DNA from: Pseudomonas sp. NC02
GTDB taxonomy: Bacteria; Pseudomonadota; Gammaproteobacteria; Pseudomonadales; Pseudomonadaceae
NCBI RefSeq assembly: GCF_002874965.1
Contig: NZ_CP025624.1
Location: 1,240,001-1,304,000 of the forward strand
Length of the DNA stretch: 64,000 nucleotides
Direction: 5' to 3'
The notes under the pieces are model-generated. The model was given only the letters and a program-made list of their open reading frames with translations. It was not told the origin of the DNA and did no database searches. Below are positions 38,910 through 46,926 of the stretch, in pieces (position 1 is the stretch's first letter; each line of letters begins with the position of its first letter). The translations under genes and the position numbers were made by a program.

Positions 38910-39194
38910 ATGGAAAGTATCAGCCTATTGCTCGGTGAAGCACTGAGCCCTTATCAGGTCACGCTGACCACCTCGGGTGTGCAGGGCGAATGCCTGGTGA
39001 CCGTAAAGAATCCGGCCGGTGCCATCGTGGTCGAACGAGAAGTCGACCAGGCACAATTGACCGACAAGCGTGCATTGGTGGATGTGGTGGACTGTTTGCA
39101 CCGCGACTTGATGATTGCCGAAGGACGCCTGGAACCCTCGGTCATGGCGGCCCTGCGCAATGCGGCCCTGACTCGGCCGATCGCCTGCGCATGA
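38910..39194 (+). CDS. DUF3509 family protein
   Basis: 94 residues from the ATG at 38910 (MESISLLLGEALSPYQV); GTG codons at 38898 and 38901 are alternatives. The pattern, an N-terminal helix, a GECLVTVKNPAGAIVVEREV strand pair and a C-terminal helix VVDCLHRDLMIAEGRLEP, matches the small Pseudomonas-specific DUF3509 proteins. No function is known. The AlgU-like promoter upstream suggests expression under envelope stress, and the next transcript may be a small RNA with a similar promoter. Confidence 0.8.
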   Translation: MESISLLLGEALSPYQVTLTTSGVQGECLVTVKNPAGAIVVEREVDQAQLTDKRALVDVVDCLHRDLMIAEGRLEPSVMAALRNAALTRPIACA

Positions 39195-39211
39195 AGATTT
39201 ATTTTTGTTGG

Positions 39212-39239
39212 GAACCTTCCTACGGCAAGGTGAGTCAGA
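39212..39239 (+). promoter_or_regulatory. AlgU (sigma-22)-like promoter of a candidate small RNA
   Basis: GAACCT (39212-39217, one mismatch to GAACTT), 17-bp spacer, TCAGA (39235-39239). It shares the words TTCCTACG after the -35 box with the promoter at 38823-38850. A start about 6 nt downstream would fall at the base of the stem that begins at 39244. Confidence 0.55.
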
Positions 39240-39244
39240 TTTTG

Positions 39245-39353
39245 TAACAGCGAGATCAAGCATTGTGCTCCGGTGCTTGTGGCTCGTTGTTACTGGTCTT
39301 TTTAGGCCCTTATTAACCCCGAGTTGTCTCCCCACTGCTCGGGGTTTCTTTTT
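39245..39353 (+). ncRNA. Candidate AlgU-dependent small RNA (about 109 nt)
   Basis: No reading frame of note. The region folds as a long stem-loop (39244-39293) built from three nested pairings, GTAACA/TGTTAC, CGAG/CTCG and CAAGCA/TGCTTG, then a single-stranded T/A-rich linker (GGTCTTTTTAGGCCCTTATT) and a terminator hairpin. An AlgU-like promoter sits exactly upstream. This is the layout of a base-pairing small RNA. I cannot match it to a named RNA. It could alternatively be the 3' UTR of the DUF3509 transcript. Confidence 0.55.
39314..39353 (+). terminator. Rho-independent terminator of the candidate small RNA or DUF3509
   Basis: AACCCCGAG / CTCGGGGTT stem with a 14-nt loop, then TCTTTTTG. 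It lies 13 bp before the end of the convergent gene at 39366. Confidence 0.9.
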
Positions 39354-39365
39354 GCCTGCGATTTG

Positions 39366-40244
39366 TCATGGGCTCGGGGCATCCTGAAAAAACGTCGGGT
39401 GGTCTTGCAGGTATTGCTCACGCATGACCGGGTCGAGCCATGAGGCGTAGGACTGTCGCAGTTGCTCCTGCGGGATCTCGCGCAGCACCTGATTGATCCG
39501 CTCGATAGCCGTGCGGCCTGAGGCGTTATCCGTGCAGGCAATCCGGGTCAGTTGATAGGGCGGGGTGCCTTTGATGGGGTAGAAGATCAGCTCCTGTGGA
39601 TCAATGCCTTGTTGCAGCGCCTGGTAGCGCACTTCTGTCCAGTAACCCAGCACCGCTTCCAGCCGCCCCTTTCGTTGCATCTGCAGCAGGCTGCCGAGGG
39701 CGTCATTGCCGTAATGCGGCGCCAGTTTGTGAGCACTGGTGTGCTTCAGCGCTTCATCGATGATGGGGCCGTAGCTGCGTTCGGCGATGATGCCAAGGCG
39801 CGCATCCCGTGCATTCAAAAATGCCTCCAGGTCGAACAGTCCATCCACCACAAACGGCGCCAGCAGCGCCCGCTGACCCTGGCGGATCGTCACCCCGTTG
39901 CTCACGGCCGCGAAGGCCTGGGCGGAAAACACGATGGTTTTAGCGCGCTCCGCCGTCCACAACAGGGACGGGTCGCAGGTAAGCGTGCCGGGGTCGCGGA
40001 GCATCTGCATGCCGCGCGCGCGGTTCACGTGGAGGATCTGATGTCGATACTCCGGCATGTGTTCGGCGAGTATCGGCAGCAGTTGGTCGAGGGCGCCCTG
40101 GCCTTTTTGCGGGCCTTCGAAAATCGTCACTGGCGGCAGGTCACGCAACAGCCAGATCAAGGTTTCCTGGGCCTGGCTCGACAGTGGCCAAGTCCCGAGC
40201 AGTGAACCCAGGAGGCAGAGTCGAATGATGAAGCGCCGGCCCAT
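39366..40244 (-). CDS. TIGR02285-type periplasmic solute-binding-like protein
   Basis: 292 residues with a Sec signal peptide (1 to about 25, cleaved after SSQA). The rest resembles the SBP_bac_3-like family TIGR02285 (LIWLLRDLPPVTIFEGPQKGQG, HVNRARGMQML, CDPSLLWTAERAKTIVFS). No function is established for the family. It starts within the stop of the CoA-transferase gene (1-bp overlap, TGATG type), so the two are co-transcribed, though a link between them is not evident. Confidence 0.8.
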   Translation of the reverse strand: MGRRFIIRLCLLGSLLGTWPLSSQAQETLIWLLRDLPPVTIFEGPQKGQGALDQLLPILAEHMPEYRHQILHVNRARGMQMLRDPGTLTCDPSLLWTAERAKTIVFSAQAFAAVSNGVTIRQGQRALLAPFVVDGLFDLEAFLNARDARLGIIAERSYGPIIDEALKHTSAHKLAPHYGNDALGSLLQMQRKGRLEAVLGYWTEVRYQALQQGIDPQELIFYPIKGTPPYQLTRIACTDNASGRTAIERINQVLREIPQEQLRQSYASWLDPVMREQYLQDHPTFFQDAPSP

Positions 40245-41443
40245 CAGATCGCGCCGTTCTCACGCAGGCGGGCAACGGCGGCCGCGTCGTAGCCCAATTC
40301 AGCGAGCACCACGCTGTTATGCTCGCCCAACTGCGGTCCGACCCACTCACAGCTGCCCGGTGTGTCCGACAGTTTGGGCACGATGCCGGGCATCTTGAAG
40401 TCCTTGCCGCCCGGGAGCTGCGCCTTGAGGAACATCTCGCGGGCGAGAAATTGCGGGTCTCCCAGCATGTCTTGCGCGCTGTAGATACGGCTGGCGGGCA
40501 CTTCGGCCTTGTTCAACTGTTCCACCACTTGCTCAAGCGGCAGCGAGTTGACCCAGCGATCAATCACCCCGTACAACTCATCGCGCCGGCTGTCGCGGCC
40601 ATCGTTGCTGGCCAGCGCCGGGTCGTTGGCCAGGTCGTCCCGACCAATGGCTGACATGAAGCGCTTGAAGATCGCGTCGCCATTGGCGCCGATCTGCACA
40701 TGCTTGCCATCTTTGCTGGTGTGGATCGAGGAGGGCGTGATGCCGGGCATGATGTTGCCGGTGCGCTCGCGGATAAAGCCGAACACGTCGAACTCCGGGA
40801 TCATGCTCTCCATCATCGCGAAGATCGCCTCATACAGCGCCACATCCACCACCTGGCCGAGCCCGCCATTCACTTCACGATGACGCAGGGCCATCAGCGC
40901 CCCGATCACGGCCCACAACGCCGCGATCGAGTCCCCGATGGAAATCCCGGTGCGCACCGGCGGGCGGTCCTCGAAACCGGTGATGTAACGCAGGCCCCCC
41001 ATGGATTCGCCCACCGCGCCAAACCCTGGCTGGTCCTTCATCGGCCCGGTCTGGCCGAAGCCTGAGAGACGCACCATCACCAGTTTTGGGTTCAGGGCGT
41101 GCAGGGTTTCCCAGCTCAGGCCGAGTTTTTCCAGCACGCCAGGGCGAAAGTTCTCGATCAAAATATCGGCGTCCGCCAACAGTTGCTTGAGAATCGCCAG
41201 GCCGTCCGGGTGTTTCAGGTTCAGGGTCAGGGATTTCTTGTTGCGCGCCTGCACAAACCACCACAGCGAGGTGCCTTCATACAGCTTGCGCCACTTGCGC
41301 AGCGGGTCGCCGCCATCCGGGGATTCGACCTTGATCACCTCGGCGCCGAACTCGGCGCAGATGCGCGACGCAAACGGGCCGGCGATCAAGGTGCCGAGTT
41401 CGATGACTTTCAGGCCGGCAAGTGGTTTGGCGGTAAACGACAT
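40244..41443 (-). CDS. CaiB/BaiF family CoA-transferase
   Basis: 399 residues, family III CoA-transferase. Rossmann-like large domain with GTLIAGPFASRICAEFGAEVIKVE at residues about 17-40 (first residues diagnostic), RNKKSLTLNLKHPDG, and the predicted catalytic Asp171 in ISIGDSIAAL. Such enzymes move CoA between acids through an aspartyl-CoA thioester. The acid cannot be told and no acyl-CoA dehydrogenase is adjacent. The start ATG at 41443 is well placed, with a 145-bp gap to the divergent yaeQ-like gene. Confidence 0.9.
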   Translation of the reverse strand: MSFTAKPLAGLKVIELGTLIAGPFASRICAEFGAEVIKVESPDGGDPLRKWRKLYEGTSLWWFVQARNKKSLTLNLKHPDGLAILKQLLADADILIENFRPGVLEKLGLSWETLHALNPKLVMVRLSGFGQTGPMKDQPGFGAVGESMGGLRYITGFEDRPPVRTGISIGDSIAALWAVIGALMALRHREVNGGLGQVVDVALYEAIFAMMESMIPEFDVFGFIRERTGNIMPGITPSSIHTSKDGKHVQIGANGDAIFKRFMSAIGRDDLANDPALASNDGRDSRRDELYGVIDRWVNSLPLEQVVEQLNKAEVPASRIYSAQDMLGDPQFLAREMFLKAQLPGGKDFKMPGIVPKLSDTPGSCEWVGPQLGEHNSVVLAELGYDAAAVARLRENGAI

Positions 41444-41588
41444 GAGGAACCTTTCGGGCAGGGCAGGGATGTGAGCCTTTTAACATAGGCGAGTGGCGCA
41501 GTGATAAGGATGATGCAGCGCAGTATTCGTTGAATCACCTCGCCATCGGTTAGACTTGCCGCCTTTCCCTGTCTCTAGAAGTCCGTTC

Positions 41589-42131
41589 ATGGCCCAGCCG
41601 TCCACGACCTACAAGTTTGAACTCAACCTCACCGACCTTGACCGTTCGGTGTACGAGAGTGTCAAGCAGACCATCGCCCGCCACCCTTCGGAAACCGAAG
41701 AGCGCATGACCGTGCGTTTGCTGGCCTACGCGCTTTTCTACAACGAACAGTTGTCTTTCGGTCGTGGCCTGTCAGATGTAGACGAACCAGCGCTGTGGGA
41801 AAAAAGCCTGGATGATCGCGTCCTGCACTGGATCGAAGTCGGCCAGCCGGATGCGGACCGCCTGACCTGGTGTTCCCGCCGTACCGAACGCACGACCTTG
41901 CTGGCCTACGGCAGCTTGCGCGTCTGGGAAGGCAAAGTGGTGCCGGTGGCGAAGAACCTGAAAAACGTGAGCATCGCCGCCGTACCCCAGGAAATCCTGG
42001 AAGTGCTGGCCAAGGACATGCCCCGGGTGATCAAGTGGGACGTGATGATCAGCGAAGGCACGATCTTCGTGACCGATGACCGTGGGCAGCACGAAGTCCA
42101 GCTGGAATGGCTGGCTGGCGAGCGCGGCTGA
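41589..42131 (+). CDS. YaeQ family protein
   Basis: 180 residues, start at 41589 (MAQPSTTYKFELNLTDLDR). The sequence is strongly YaeQ-like: RHPSETEERMTVRLLAYALFYNEQLSFGRGLS and WIEVGQPDADRLTWCSR motifs. The fold resembles PD-(D/E)XK nucleases (conserved E, D and Q in the core), but the function is not established; E. coli YaeQ was linked to suppression of RfaH loss. A REPIN-like repeat separates it from recJ. Confidence 0.9.
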   Translation: MAQPSTTYKFELNLTDLDRSVYESVKQTIARHPSETEERMTVRLLAYALFYNEQLSFGRGLSDVDEPALWEKSLDDRVLHWIEVGQPDADRLTWCSRRTERTTLLAYGSLRVWEGKVVPVAKNLKNVSIAAVPQEILEVLAKDMPRVIKWDVMISEGTIFVTDDRGQHEVQLEWLAGERG

Positions 42132-42161
42132 AACGTCGATAACTGATTGGACGCTGGTCGA

Positions 42162-42269
42162 GTGTGGGAGCTGTCGAGCTTCAGCGAGGCTGCGATGCAG
42201 GCGCTGCGGTCTGACAGGTACACCGAGGTGATCCCATCGCAGCCTCGCTGGGGCTCGACAGCTCCTACA
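42162..42269. repeat. Inverted repeat, GTGGGAGCTGTCGAGC family
   Basis: TGTGGGAGCTGTCGAGCTTC with AGCGAGGCTGCGATG on the left and the reverse complement CATCGCAGCCTCGCTGGGGC with TCGACAGCTCCTACA on the right. About 108 bp in the yaeQ-recJ gap. Related in its core (GCGATG, ACCGAGGTGAT) to the repeat at 60181-60269. Confidence 0.88.
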
Positions 42270-42317
42270 AGGGATCACCGCTAATTTTCAACATTAAAGA
42301 GAAGCTTCCGTCACCCC

Positions 42318-44027
42318 ATGCGTATCGATCCTCGCCCGTTGCCCGCCGTCCTGCCATTCCTCGGTGAATTGCCACCGTTGTTGACCCGTCTCTACGCCGC
42401 ACGCGGGGTGCAATCGGAAGCCGAGCTGGATAAAAGCCTGGCGCGGCTGATCCCGTATCAGCAGCTCAAGGGCATCGATGCTGCGGTGGACTTGCTGGTG
42501 ACGGCCCTGGAGCAGCGCCAGCGGATCCTGATCGTGGGTGACTTCGACGCCGACGGCGCCACCGCCAGCACCGTGGGCACCCTGGGCCTGCGCTTGTTGG
42601 GCGCCGCCCATGTCGACTACCTGGTGCCCAACCGTTTCGAATACGGCTACGGCCTGACCCCGGAAATCGTCGCCGTGGCCCTGCAGCGCCAGCCACAGCT
42701 GCTGATCACCGTGGACAACGGTATCTCCAGCGTCGAAGGCGTGGCGGCCGCGAAAGCGGCGGGGCTCAAGGTGCTGGTTACCGACCACCACTTGCCGGGC
42801 GACGAACTGCCCGCAGCCGACGCCATCGTCAACCCGAACCAGCCGGGCTGTGAATTCCCCAGCAAGGCCCTGGCCGGTGTGGGCGTGATCTTCTACGTGC
42901 TGATGGCCCTGCGTGCGCGCTTGCGCAGTTTGGGTTGGTACGAGAACAAGCCGCAGCCGAATATCGGCGAACTGCTGGACCTGGTGGCCCTGGGCAGCGT
43001 GGCCGACGTGGTCCCGCTGGACGCCAACAATCGCATCCTGGTCTACCAGGGCCTGGAACGCATTCGCGCCGGTCGTGCCCGGCCGGGGATCAAGGCGATC
43101 CTCGAAGTGGCCAAGCGCGATCACGCCCGCATCACCTCCACCGACCTTGGTTTTATCCTCGGCCCGCGCCTGAACGCCGCCGGGCGCCTGGATGACATGA
43201 GCCTGGGTATCGAGTGCCTGCTCACCTCGGATTTCGCCGCCGCCCGGGAAATGGCCGCGCAACTGGACGGCATGAACCAGGACCGCAAGTCCATCGAACA
43301 AGGCATGCAGCGCGAGGCCCTGGCCCAGCTCAAGGACTTGCCGGTGGAGTCGATGCCGTATGGCTTGTGCCTGTTCGACCCGGAATGGCACCAGGGCGTG
43401 ATCGGCATCCTTGCCTCGCGCATGAAAGAGCGTTACTTCCGCCCGACCATCGCCTTTGCCGACGCCGGTGACGGCCTGCTCAAGGGCTCCGGGCGCTCCG
43501 TGCCGGGTTTTCATATTCGTGACGCGCTGGCCGTGGTGGCCAGCCAGCACCCAACGCTGATCGCCAAGTACGGCGGCCACGCCATGGCGGCGGGTCTTAC
43601 CTTGCCCGAGGCCAACTTCCCACTGTTCGCCGAGGCCTTTGACGCCGAAGTGCGTCGGCAACTGCGCGAAGAAGACCTGACGGGCCGGCTGCTGTCCGAC
43701 GGCACCCTGGCGGTTGAAGAGTTTCACCTGGAACTGGCCCGCGCCCTGCGCAACGCCGGGCCGTGGGGCCAGCATTTCCCAGAGCCGTTGTTTCACGGGG
43801 TGTTCCAACTGGTGGAGCAGCGCGTCGTCGGCGAGCGCCATCTGAAGGTGGTGCTCAAGAGCGAGTGTGGATCGGTGAAGCTCGATGGCATTGCTTTCGG
43901 CATCGACCGCGAGATCTGGCCCAATCCCACCATTCGCTGGGTGGAACTGGCCTACAAGCTCGACGTGAACGAGTTCCGTGGCCAGGAAACCGTGCAACTG
44001 ATGATCGCGCATATCGAGCCGCGCTGA
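42318..44027 (+). CDS. recJ: Single-stranded-DNA-specific exonuclease RecJ
   Basis: 569 residues. A 5'-3' exonuclease on single-stranded DNA for RecF recombination and mismatch repair. The DHH phosphoesterase domain (residues about 50-300) shows DFDADG from Asp75, VDNGIS, and the motif Asp156-His157-His158 in VTDHHLPG, followed by GSVADVVPL. The DHHA1 domain (about 340-450) shows GLLKGSGRSV and GGHAMAAGLTL. A C-terminal OB-fold binds DNA. Normal length; 186 bp after the yaeQ-like gene. Confidence 0.97.
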   Translation: MRIDPRPLPAVLPFLGELPPLLTRLYAARGVQSEAELDKSLARLIPYQQLKGIDAAVDLLVTALEQRQRILIVGDFDADGATASTVGTLGLRLLGAAHVDYLVPNRFEYGYGLTPEIVAVALQRQPQLLITVDNGISSVEGVAAAKAAGLKVLVTDHHLPGDELPAADAIVNPNQPGCEFPSKALAGVGVIFYVLMALRARLRSLGWYENKPQPNIGELLDLVALGSVADVVPLDANNRILVYQGLERIRAGRARPGIKAILEVAKRDHARITSTDLGFILGPRLNAAGRLDDMSLGIECLLTSDFAAAREMAAQLDGMNQDRKSIEQGMQREALAQLKDLPVESMPYGLCLFDPEWHQGVIGILASRMKERYFRPTIAFADAGDGLLKGSGRSVPGFHIRDALAVVASQHPTLIAKYGGHAMAAGLTLPEANFPLFAEAFDAEVRRQLREEDLTGRLLSDGTLAVEEFHLELARALRNAGPWGQHFPEPLFHGVFQLVEQRVVGERHLKVVLKSECGSVKLDGIAFGIDREIWPNPTIRWVELAYKLDVNEFRGQETVQLMIAHIEPR

Positions 44028-44102
44028 ACCCTGTGCAATCCTCTGTTGTCGACTAGTCTCTAAGCACTGTGTGATCGGTCTTGTGACCTTGTCTTATTTC
44101 AG

Positions 44103-44122
44103 CCCGCCGGGGACGGGTTTTT
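44103..44122 (+). terminator. Possible weak terminator after recJ
   Basis: Short CCCG/CGGG stem with a 7-nt loop, followed by TTTTTC, 75 bp after the recJ stop. Only four pairs, so uncertain. Confidence 0.35.
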
Positions 44123-44178
44123 CGTCGACCTTTCAAACAGAACCCTGGAGCCTGCCCACTGCATAAAAGAGGTGCCCC

Positions 44179-45285
44179 ATGAGTCTGCTGCTTGAACCCT
44201 ATACCCTGCGCCAACTGACCCTGCTCAACCGCATCGCCGTGTCACCAATGTGCCAGTATTCCAGCGTCGATGGTCTGGCCAATGACTGGCACCTGGTGCA
44301 CCTCGGCAGCCGTGCCGTCGGTGGCGCCGGGCTGATCTTTACCGAAGCCACCGCCGTGACTGCCGATGGCCGCATCACCGCCCAGGACCTGGGCCTGTGG
44401 AACGACGAACAGATCGAACCGCTGCAACGCATCACGCGCTTTATCAATGCCCAGGGCGCGGTGGCGGGCATTCAACTGGCCCACGCCGGGCGCAAAGCCA
44501 GCACGCACCGGCCATGGATCGGCAAGCACGGCAGCGTCAAGCCGGAAGACGGTGGCTGGGTGCCGGTGGGCCCCTCGCCGATTGCCTTCGATCCGCAGCA
44601 CACTTCACCCAAGCAACTCGATGAAGGGCAGATCCAGCAAGTGATCGCTGACTTCGTCGCTGCCGCCAAGCGCGCGTTGACCGCCGGTTTCAAAGTGGCG
44701 GAAATCCATGCCGCCCATGGCTACCTGTTGCATCAATTTCTTTCGCCCCTGAGCAACCAGCGTCAGGACCAGTACGGCGGCTCGTTCGAAAACCGCATCC
44801 GCCTGGTGCTGCAAGTGACCACGGCGGTGCGTGAAGCCTGGCCGCAGGAGCTGCCGCTGTTTGTGCGGGTCTCGGCCACCGATTGGGTCGAGGACGGCTG
44901 GAACCCGGATGAAACCGTCGAACTGGCGCGCCGCCTGAAAGACCTGGGCGTCGACCTGATCGACGTCTCCTCGGGTGGCACCGCGGCCAATGCGGAAATT
45001 CCTACCGGGCCCGGCTACCAGACCCGCTTTGCCGAGCGTGTGCGCAAAGAGTCGGGAATCGCCACCGGCACCGTGGGCATGATTACCGAGCCCGCCCAGG
45101 CCGAGCACATCCTGCGCACCTGCCAGGCCGATATCATTTTCCTCGCCCGTGAACTGTTGCGTGACCCGTACTGGCCACTGCATGCCGACGATGACCTGGG
45201 TGGGCGCAAAGCCACCTGGCCGGCCCAGTATCAGCGGGCCACCCATCGCGACCAGCCGATTCATGAGTCGGATTTGCGGGATTAA
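44179..45285 (+). CDS. Old Yellow Enzyme-type NADH:flavin oxidoreductase (YqjM-like)
   Basis: 368 residues, FMN-dependent TIM barrel of the thermophilic-like/YqjM class. Cys25 (SPMCQYSS) modulates the flavin, and QLAHAGRKAS and IHAAHGYLLHQFLSPLSN hold substrate and flavin residues. GGSFENRIRL and SSGGT near the end are typical. These ene-reductases reduce activated C=C bonds or nitro compounds (XenA in P. putida is a relative, but clearly different in sequence). Natural substrate unknown. Stand-alone with its own terminator at 45400-45431. Confidence 0.93.
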   Translation: MSLLLEPYTLRQLTLLNRIAVSPMCQYSSVDGLANDWHLVHLGSRAVGGAGLIFTEATAVTADGRITAQDLGLWNDEQIEPLQRITRFINAQGAVAGIQLAHAGRKASTHRPWIGKHGSVKPEDGGWVPVGPSPIAFDPQHTSPKQLDEGQIQQVIADFVAAAKRALTAGFKVAEIHAAHGYLLHQFLSPLSNQRQDQYGGSFENRIRLVLQVTTAVREAWPQELPLFVRVSATDWVEDGWNPDETVELARRLKDLGVDLIDVSSGGTAANAEIPTGPGYQTRFAERVRKESGIATGTVGMITEPAQAEHILRTCQADIIFLARELLRDPYWPLHADDDLGGRKATWPAQYQRATHRDQPIHESDLRD

Positions 45286-45353
45286 CCTTGCGTAGGAAAA
45301 CGCCTGAAGCTAATGTCGAAACTATGACTCTATTACTGAACGCCTCGATTATT

Positions 45354-45376
45354 CCCACCCTCCAGGAGAGGGTGGG
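45354..45376 (+). other. Hairpin with GGA in the loop, 3' of the Old Yellow Enzyme gene
   Basis: Nine-pair stem CCCACCCTC / GAGGGTGGG with a CAGGA loop. GGA in a hairpin loop is the RsmA/RsmE recognition pattern, but a single instance is weak evidence. Confidence 0.4.
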
Positions 45377-45399
45377 CTGACGCGTGCTGGAAAAGCATG

Positions 45400-45431
45400 A
45401 AAAACCCGCCCTTGATCCGGCGGGTTTTTTA
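45400..45431 (+). terminator. Rho-independent terminator after the Old Yellow Enzyme gene
   Basis: AAAACCCGCC / GGCGGGTTTT stem with loop CTTGATCC, then TTA. It lies 47 bp before the next start codon. Confidence 0.9.
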
Positions 45432-45477
45432 TTGCCCGCCGATCACCGGCCAAGCCCTGCGACACAAGGAGAAGCTC

Positions 45478-45978
45478 ATGTTGCACCTGATCTGCGGCAA
45501 AATCGCATCCGGTAAATCGACCCTGACCCAGCAGTTGTCGCAAGCCCCACAGACGGTATTGATCAGCGAGGATGAGTGGCTGCCACGCCTTTATCCCGGA
45601 CAGATCCAGGCTCTGGGCGACTACGTGCGCTGCACCGGCCACCTGCGCGATGCGTTGACGGCCCATATCATCTCGTTGCTCAAGGCCGGCGTCTCGGTGG
45701 TGCTGGATTTTCCCGCCAACACCCTGGTCAGCCGCCGCTGGATGCGCTCACTGTTCGAAGGCGCAGGCGCTGACCACCAATTGCATTACCTGGACGTACC
45801 GGACGAGGTCTGCAAGGCACGCCTGCGTGCGCGCAACGCGGAGGGTACCCACGCGTTCGAAACCAGTGACGCCCAGTTCGACTTGATCACCGGCTATTTC
45901 GAAGCACCGACACCTGCGGAAGGATTCAACCTTGTTCACCATCAACCCTTGGAAGCACAGCATGTTGATCAAGCGTGA
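45478..45978 (+). CDS. P-loop kinase-like ATP-binding protein
   Basis: 166 residues, ATG at 45478 with AAGGAGAAG before it; the longer frame crosses the terminator. A Walker A GKIASGKST sits at residues 8-16, and SVVLDFPAN (about residues 80-88) and a lid-like RLRARNAEG (residues about 118-126) follow. This is the layout of small zeta-toxin/shikimate-kinase-like P-loop kinases that act on a small molecule. The substrate is unknown. The 3' end overlaps the next gene by 17 bp, so the pair is co-translated. Confidence 0.82.
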   Translation: MLHLICGKIASGKSTLTQQLSQAPQTVLISEDEWLPRLYPGQIQALGDYVRCTGHLRDALTAHIISLLKAGVSVVLDFPANTLVSRRWMRSLFEGAGADHQLHYLDVPDEVCKARLRARNAEGTHAFETSDAQFDLITGYFEAPTPAEGFNLVHHQPLEAQHVDQA

Positions 45979-46498
45979 CCTGACCGAAAAGGACCTGCCG
46001 TTGCTGGCGCTGATTGACCGTACCGAACGGATCGAGGCGTGCTATCGCGTGGAGCACGGGGAGTTGCTGCTGTACCCCGAGCACCACGACATGCGCGGCT
46101 GGCCCGAAGGCGAAGCCGAGCAGGATGCCGTGGCCTTGCAGGCGTGCCTGAAGCGCGGAGGGTGGCTGCACGGAGTGTTTGACGATGAGAAGCTGCTGGC
46201 GGCCGTGGTGCTGGACAACCGGGTTATCCTCAACCAGGGCCTGCGTATGCGCCAGCTCAAATTCCTGCATGTGAGCCATGGGGCCCGTGGCCTGGGCCTG
46301 GGTGGCCAGCTGTTTGCCCTGGCCTGTGAACACGCCCGCGCAGCCGGGGCCGAGGCGTTGTACGTATCGGCCACGGAATCGCGCAATACGGTGGAGTTCT
46401 ATCTGCGGCTCGGCTGCCGGTTGCTCAAGCAGCCGGATCCCGAGCTGTTTCAGCAGGAGCCGCACGACATCCACCTGTACCGGCCGCTTGTGGGATAA
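45962..46498 (+). CDS. GNAT family N-acetyltransferase
   Basis: 178 residues, ATG at 45962 preceded by GGAAG. GNAT signs: a central strand LKFLHVSHGARGLGLGGQL (residues about 99-117) with the acetyl-CoA loop RGLGLGGQ, then ALYVSATESRNTVEFYLRLGC. The acceptor substrate is unknown. The 17-bp overlap with the P-loop kinase gene suggests a shared task, for example two modifications of the same compound class, but that is speculation. Confidence 0.88.
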   Translation: MLIKRDLTEKDLPLLALIDRTERIEACYRVEHGELLLYPEHHDMRGWPEGEAEQDAVALQACLKRGGWLHGVFDDEKLLAAVVLDNRVILNQGLRMRQLKFLHVSHGARGLGLGGQLFALACEHARAAGAEALYVSATESRNTVEFYLRLGCRLLKQPDPELFQQEPHDIHLYRPLVG

Positions 46499-46695
46499 CG
46501 CTGTAGGTCATTGCCCTGCAAGCGTTTTTTTAAGTGATTACTCTAAAAAAGTCCCACGCCCGGCAAGATAGTTTCTACGCTTAAGGTAAGCATGATTTCT
46601 GGCCCAGGAAATCGGCTTGTTGATCCTCGCAGGTCGCATCGCGGGATGGGGTTATGGGCAACCAGGAGCAGTTGATTGATACGAGGAGACAGTCC

Positions 46696-46881
46696 ATGGC
46701 CAAGTCCTATGGTGTAGCGGGGGTGTTGTCGTCTTTTCTGGCCCGCAGGATGTCGCTGCGCAGCCGACGCCTGAGTTCGGACGAAGAGCAATTGCTGGAA
46801 CAGTACCGCGCCCTGACCGAGAGTGATCAGGTGGCGATGCGGTACTTGATTGGGGCGATGAAGAGTATTTCGCGGTTCTGA
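46696..46881 (+). CDS. Small basic protein of unknown function
   Basis: 61 residues. The ATG at 46696 is chosen because GAGGAG lies 7 nt before it; an ATG at 46654 has a poorer site. Arg/Ser-rich N-terminal half (FLARRMSLRSRRLSSDEEQ) followed by a helix EQYRALTESDQVAMRYLIGAM that resembles the dimer helix of some regulator C-termini. I do not recognise it beyond small Pseudomonas hypotheticals. Tail-to-tail with opgD. Confidence 0.65.
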   Translation: MAKSYGVAGVLSSFLARRMSLRSRRLSSDEEQLLEQYRALTESDQVAMRYLIGAMKSISRF

Positions 46882-46895
46882 AGATCCCGAAGGGG

Positions 46896-46919
46896 CGTTC
46901 CCACGCGAGCGTGGGAACG
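46896..46919. repeat. Single TTCCCACGC-family hairpin between convergent genes
   Basis: CGTTCCCACG CGAG CGTGGGAACG, a perfect 10-bp stem. It is one hairpin of the four found in the repeats at 20055-20168 and 55369-55482. It may end transcription from both sides. Confidence 0.8.
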
Positions 46920-46926
46920 TTCGGTA

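Noticed and set aside
44179..45285. Naming the Old Yellow Enzyme as XenA
   Set aside because: It shares the Cys25 motif, but its sequence differs too much from the XenA I recall to use the symbol.
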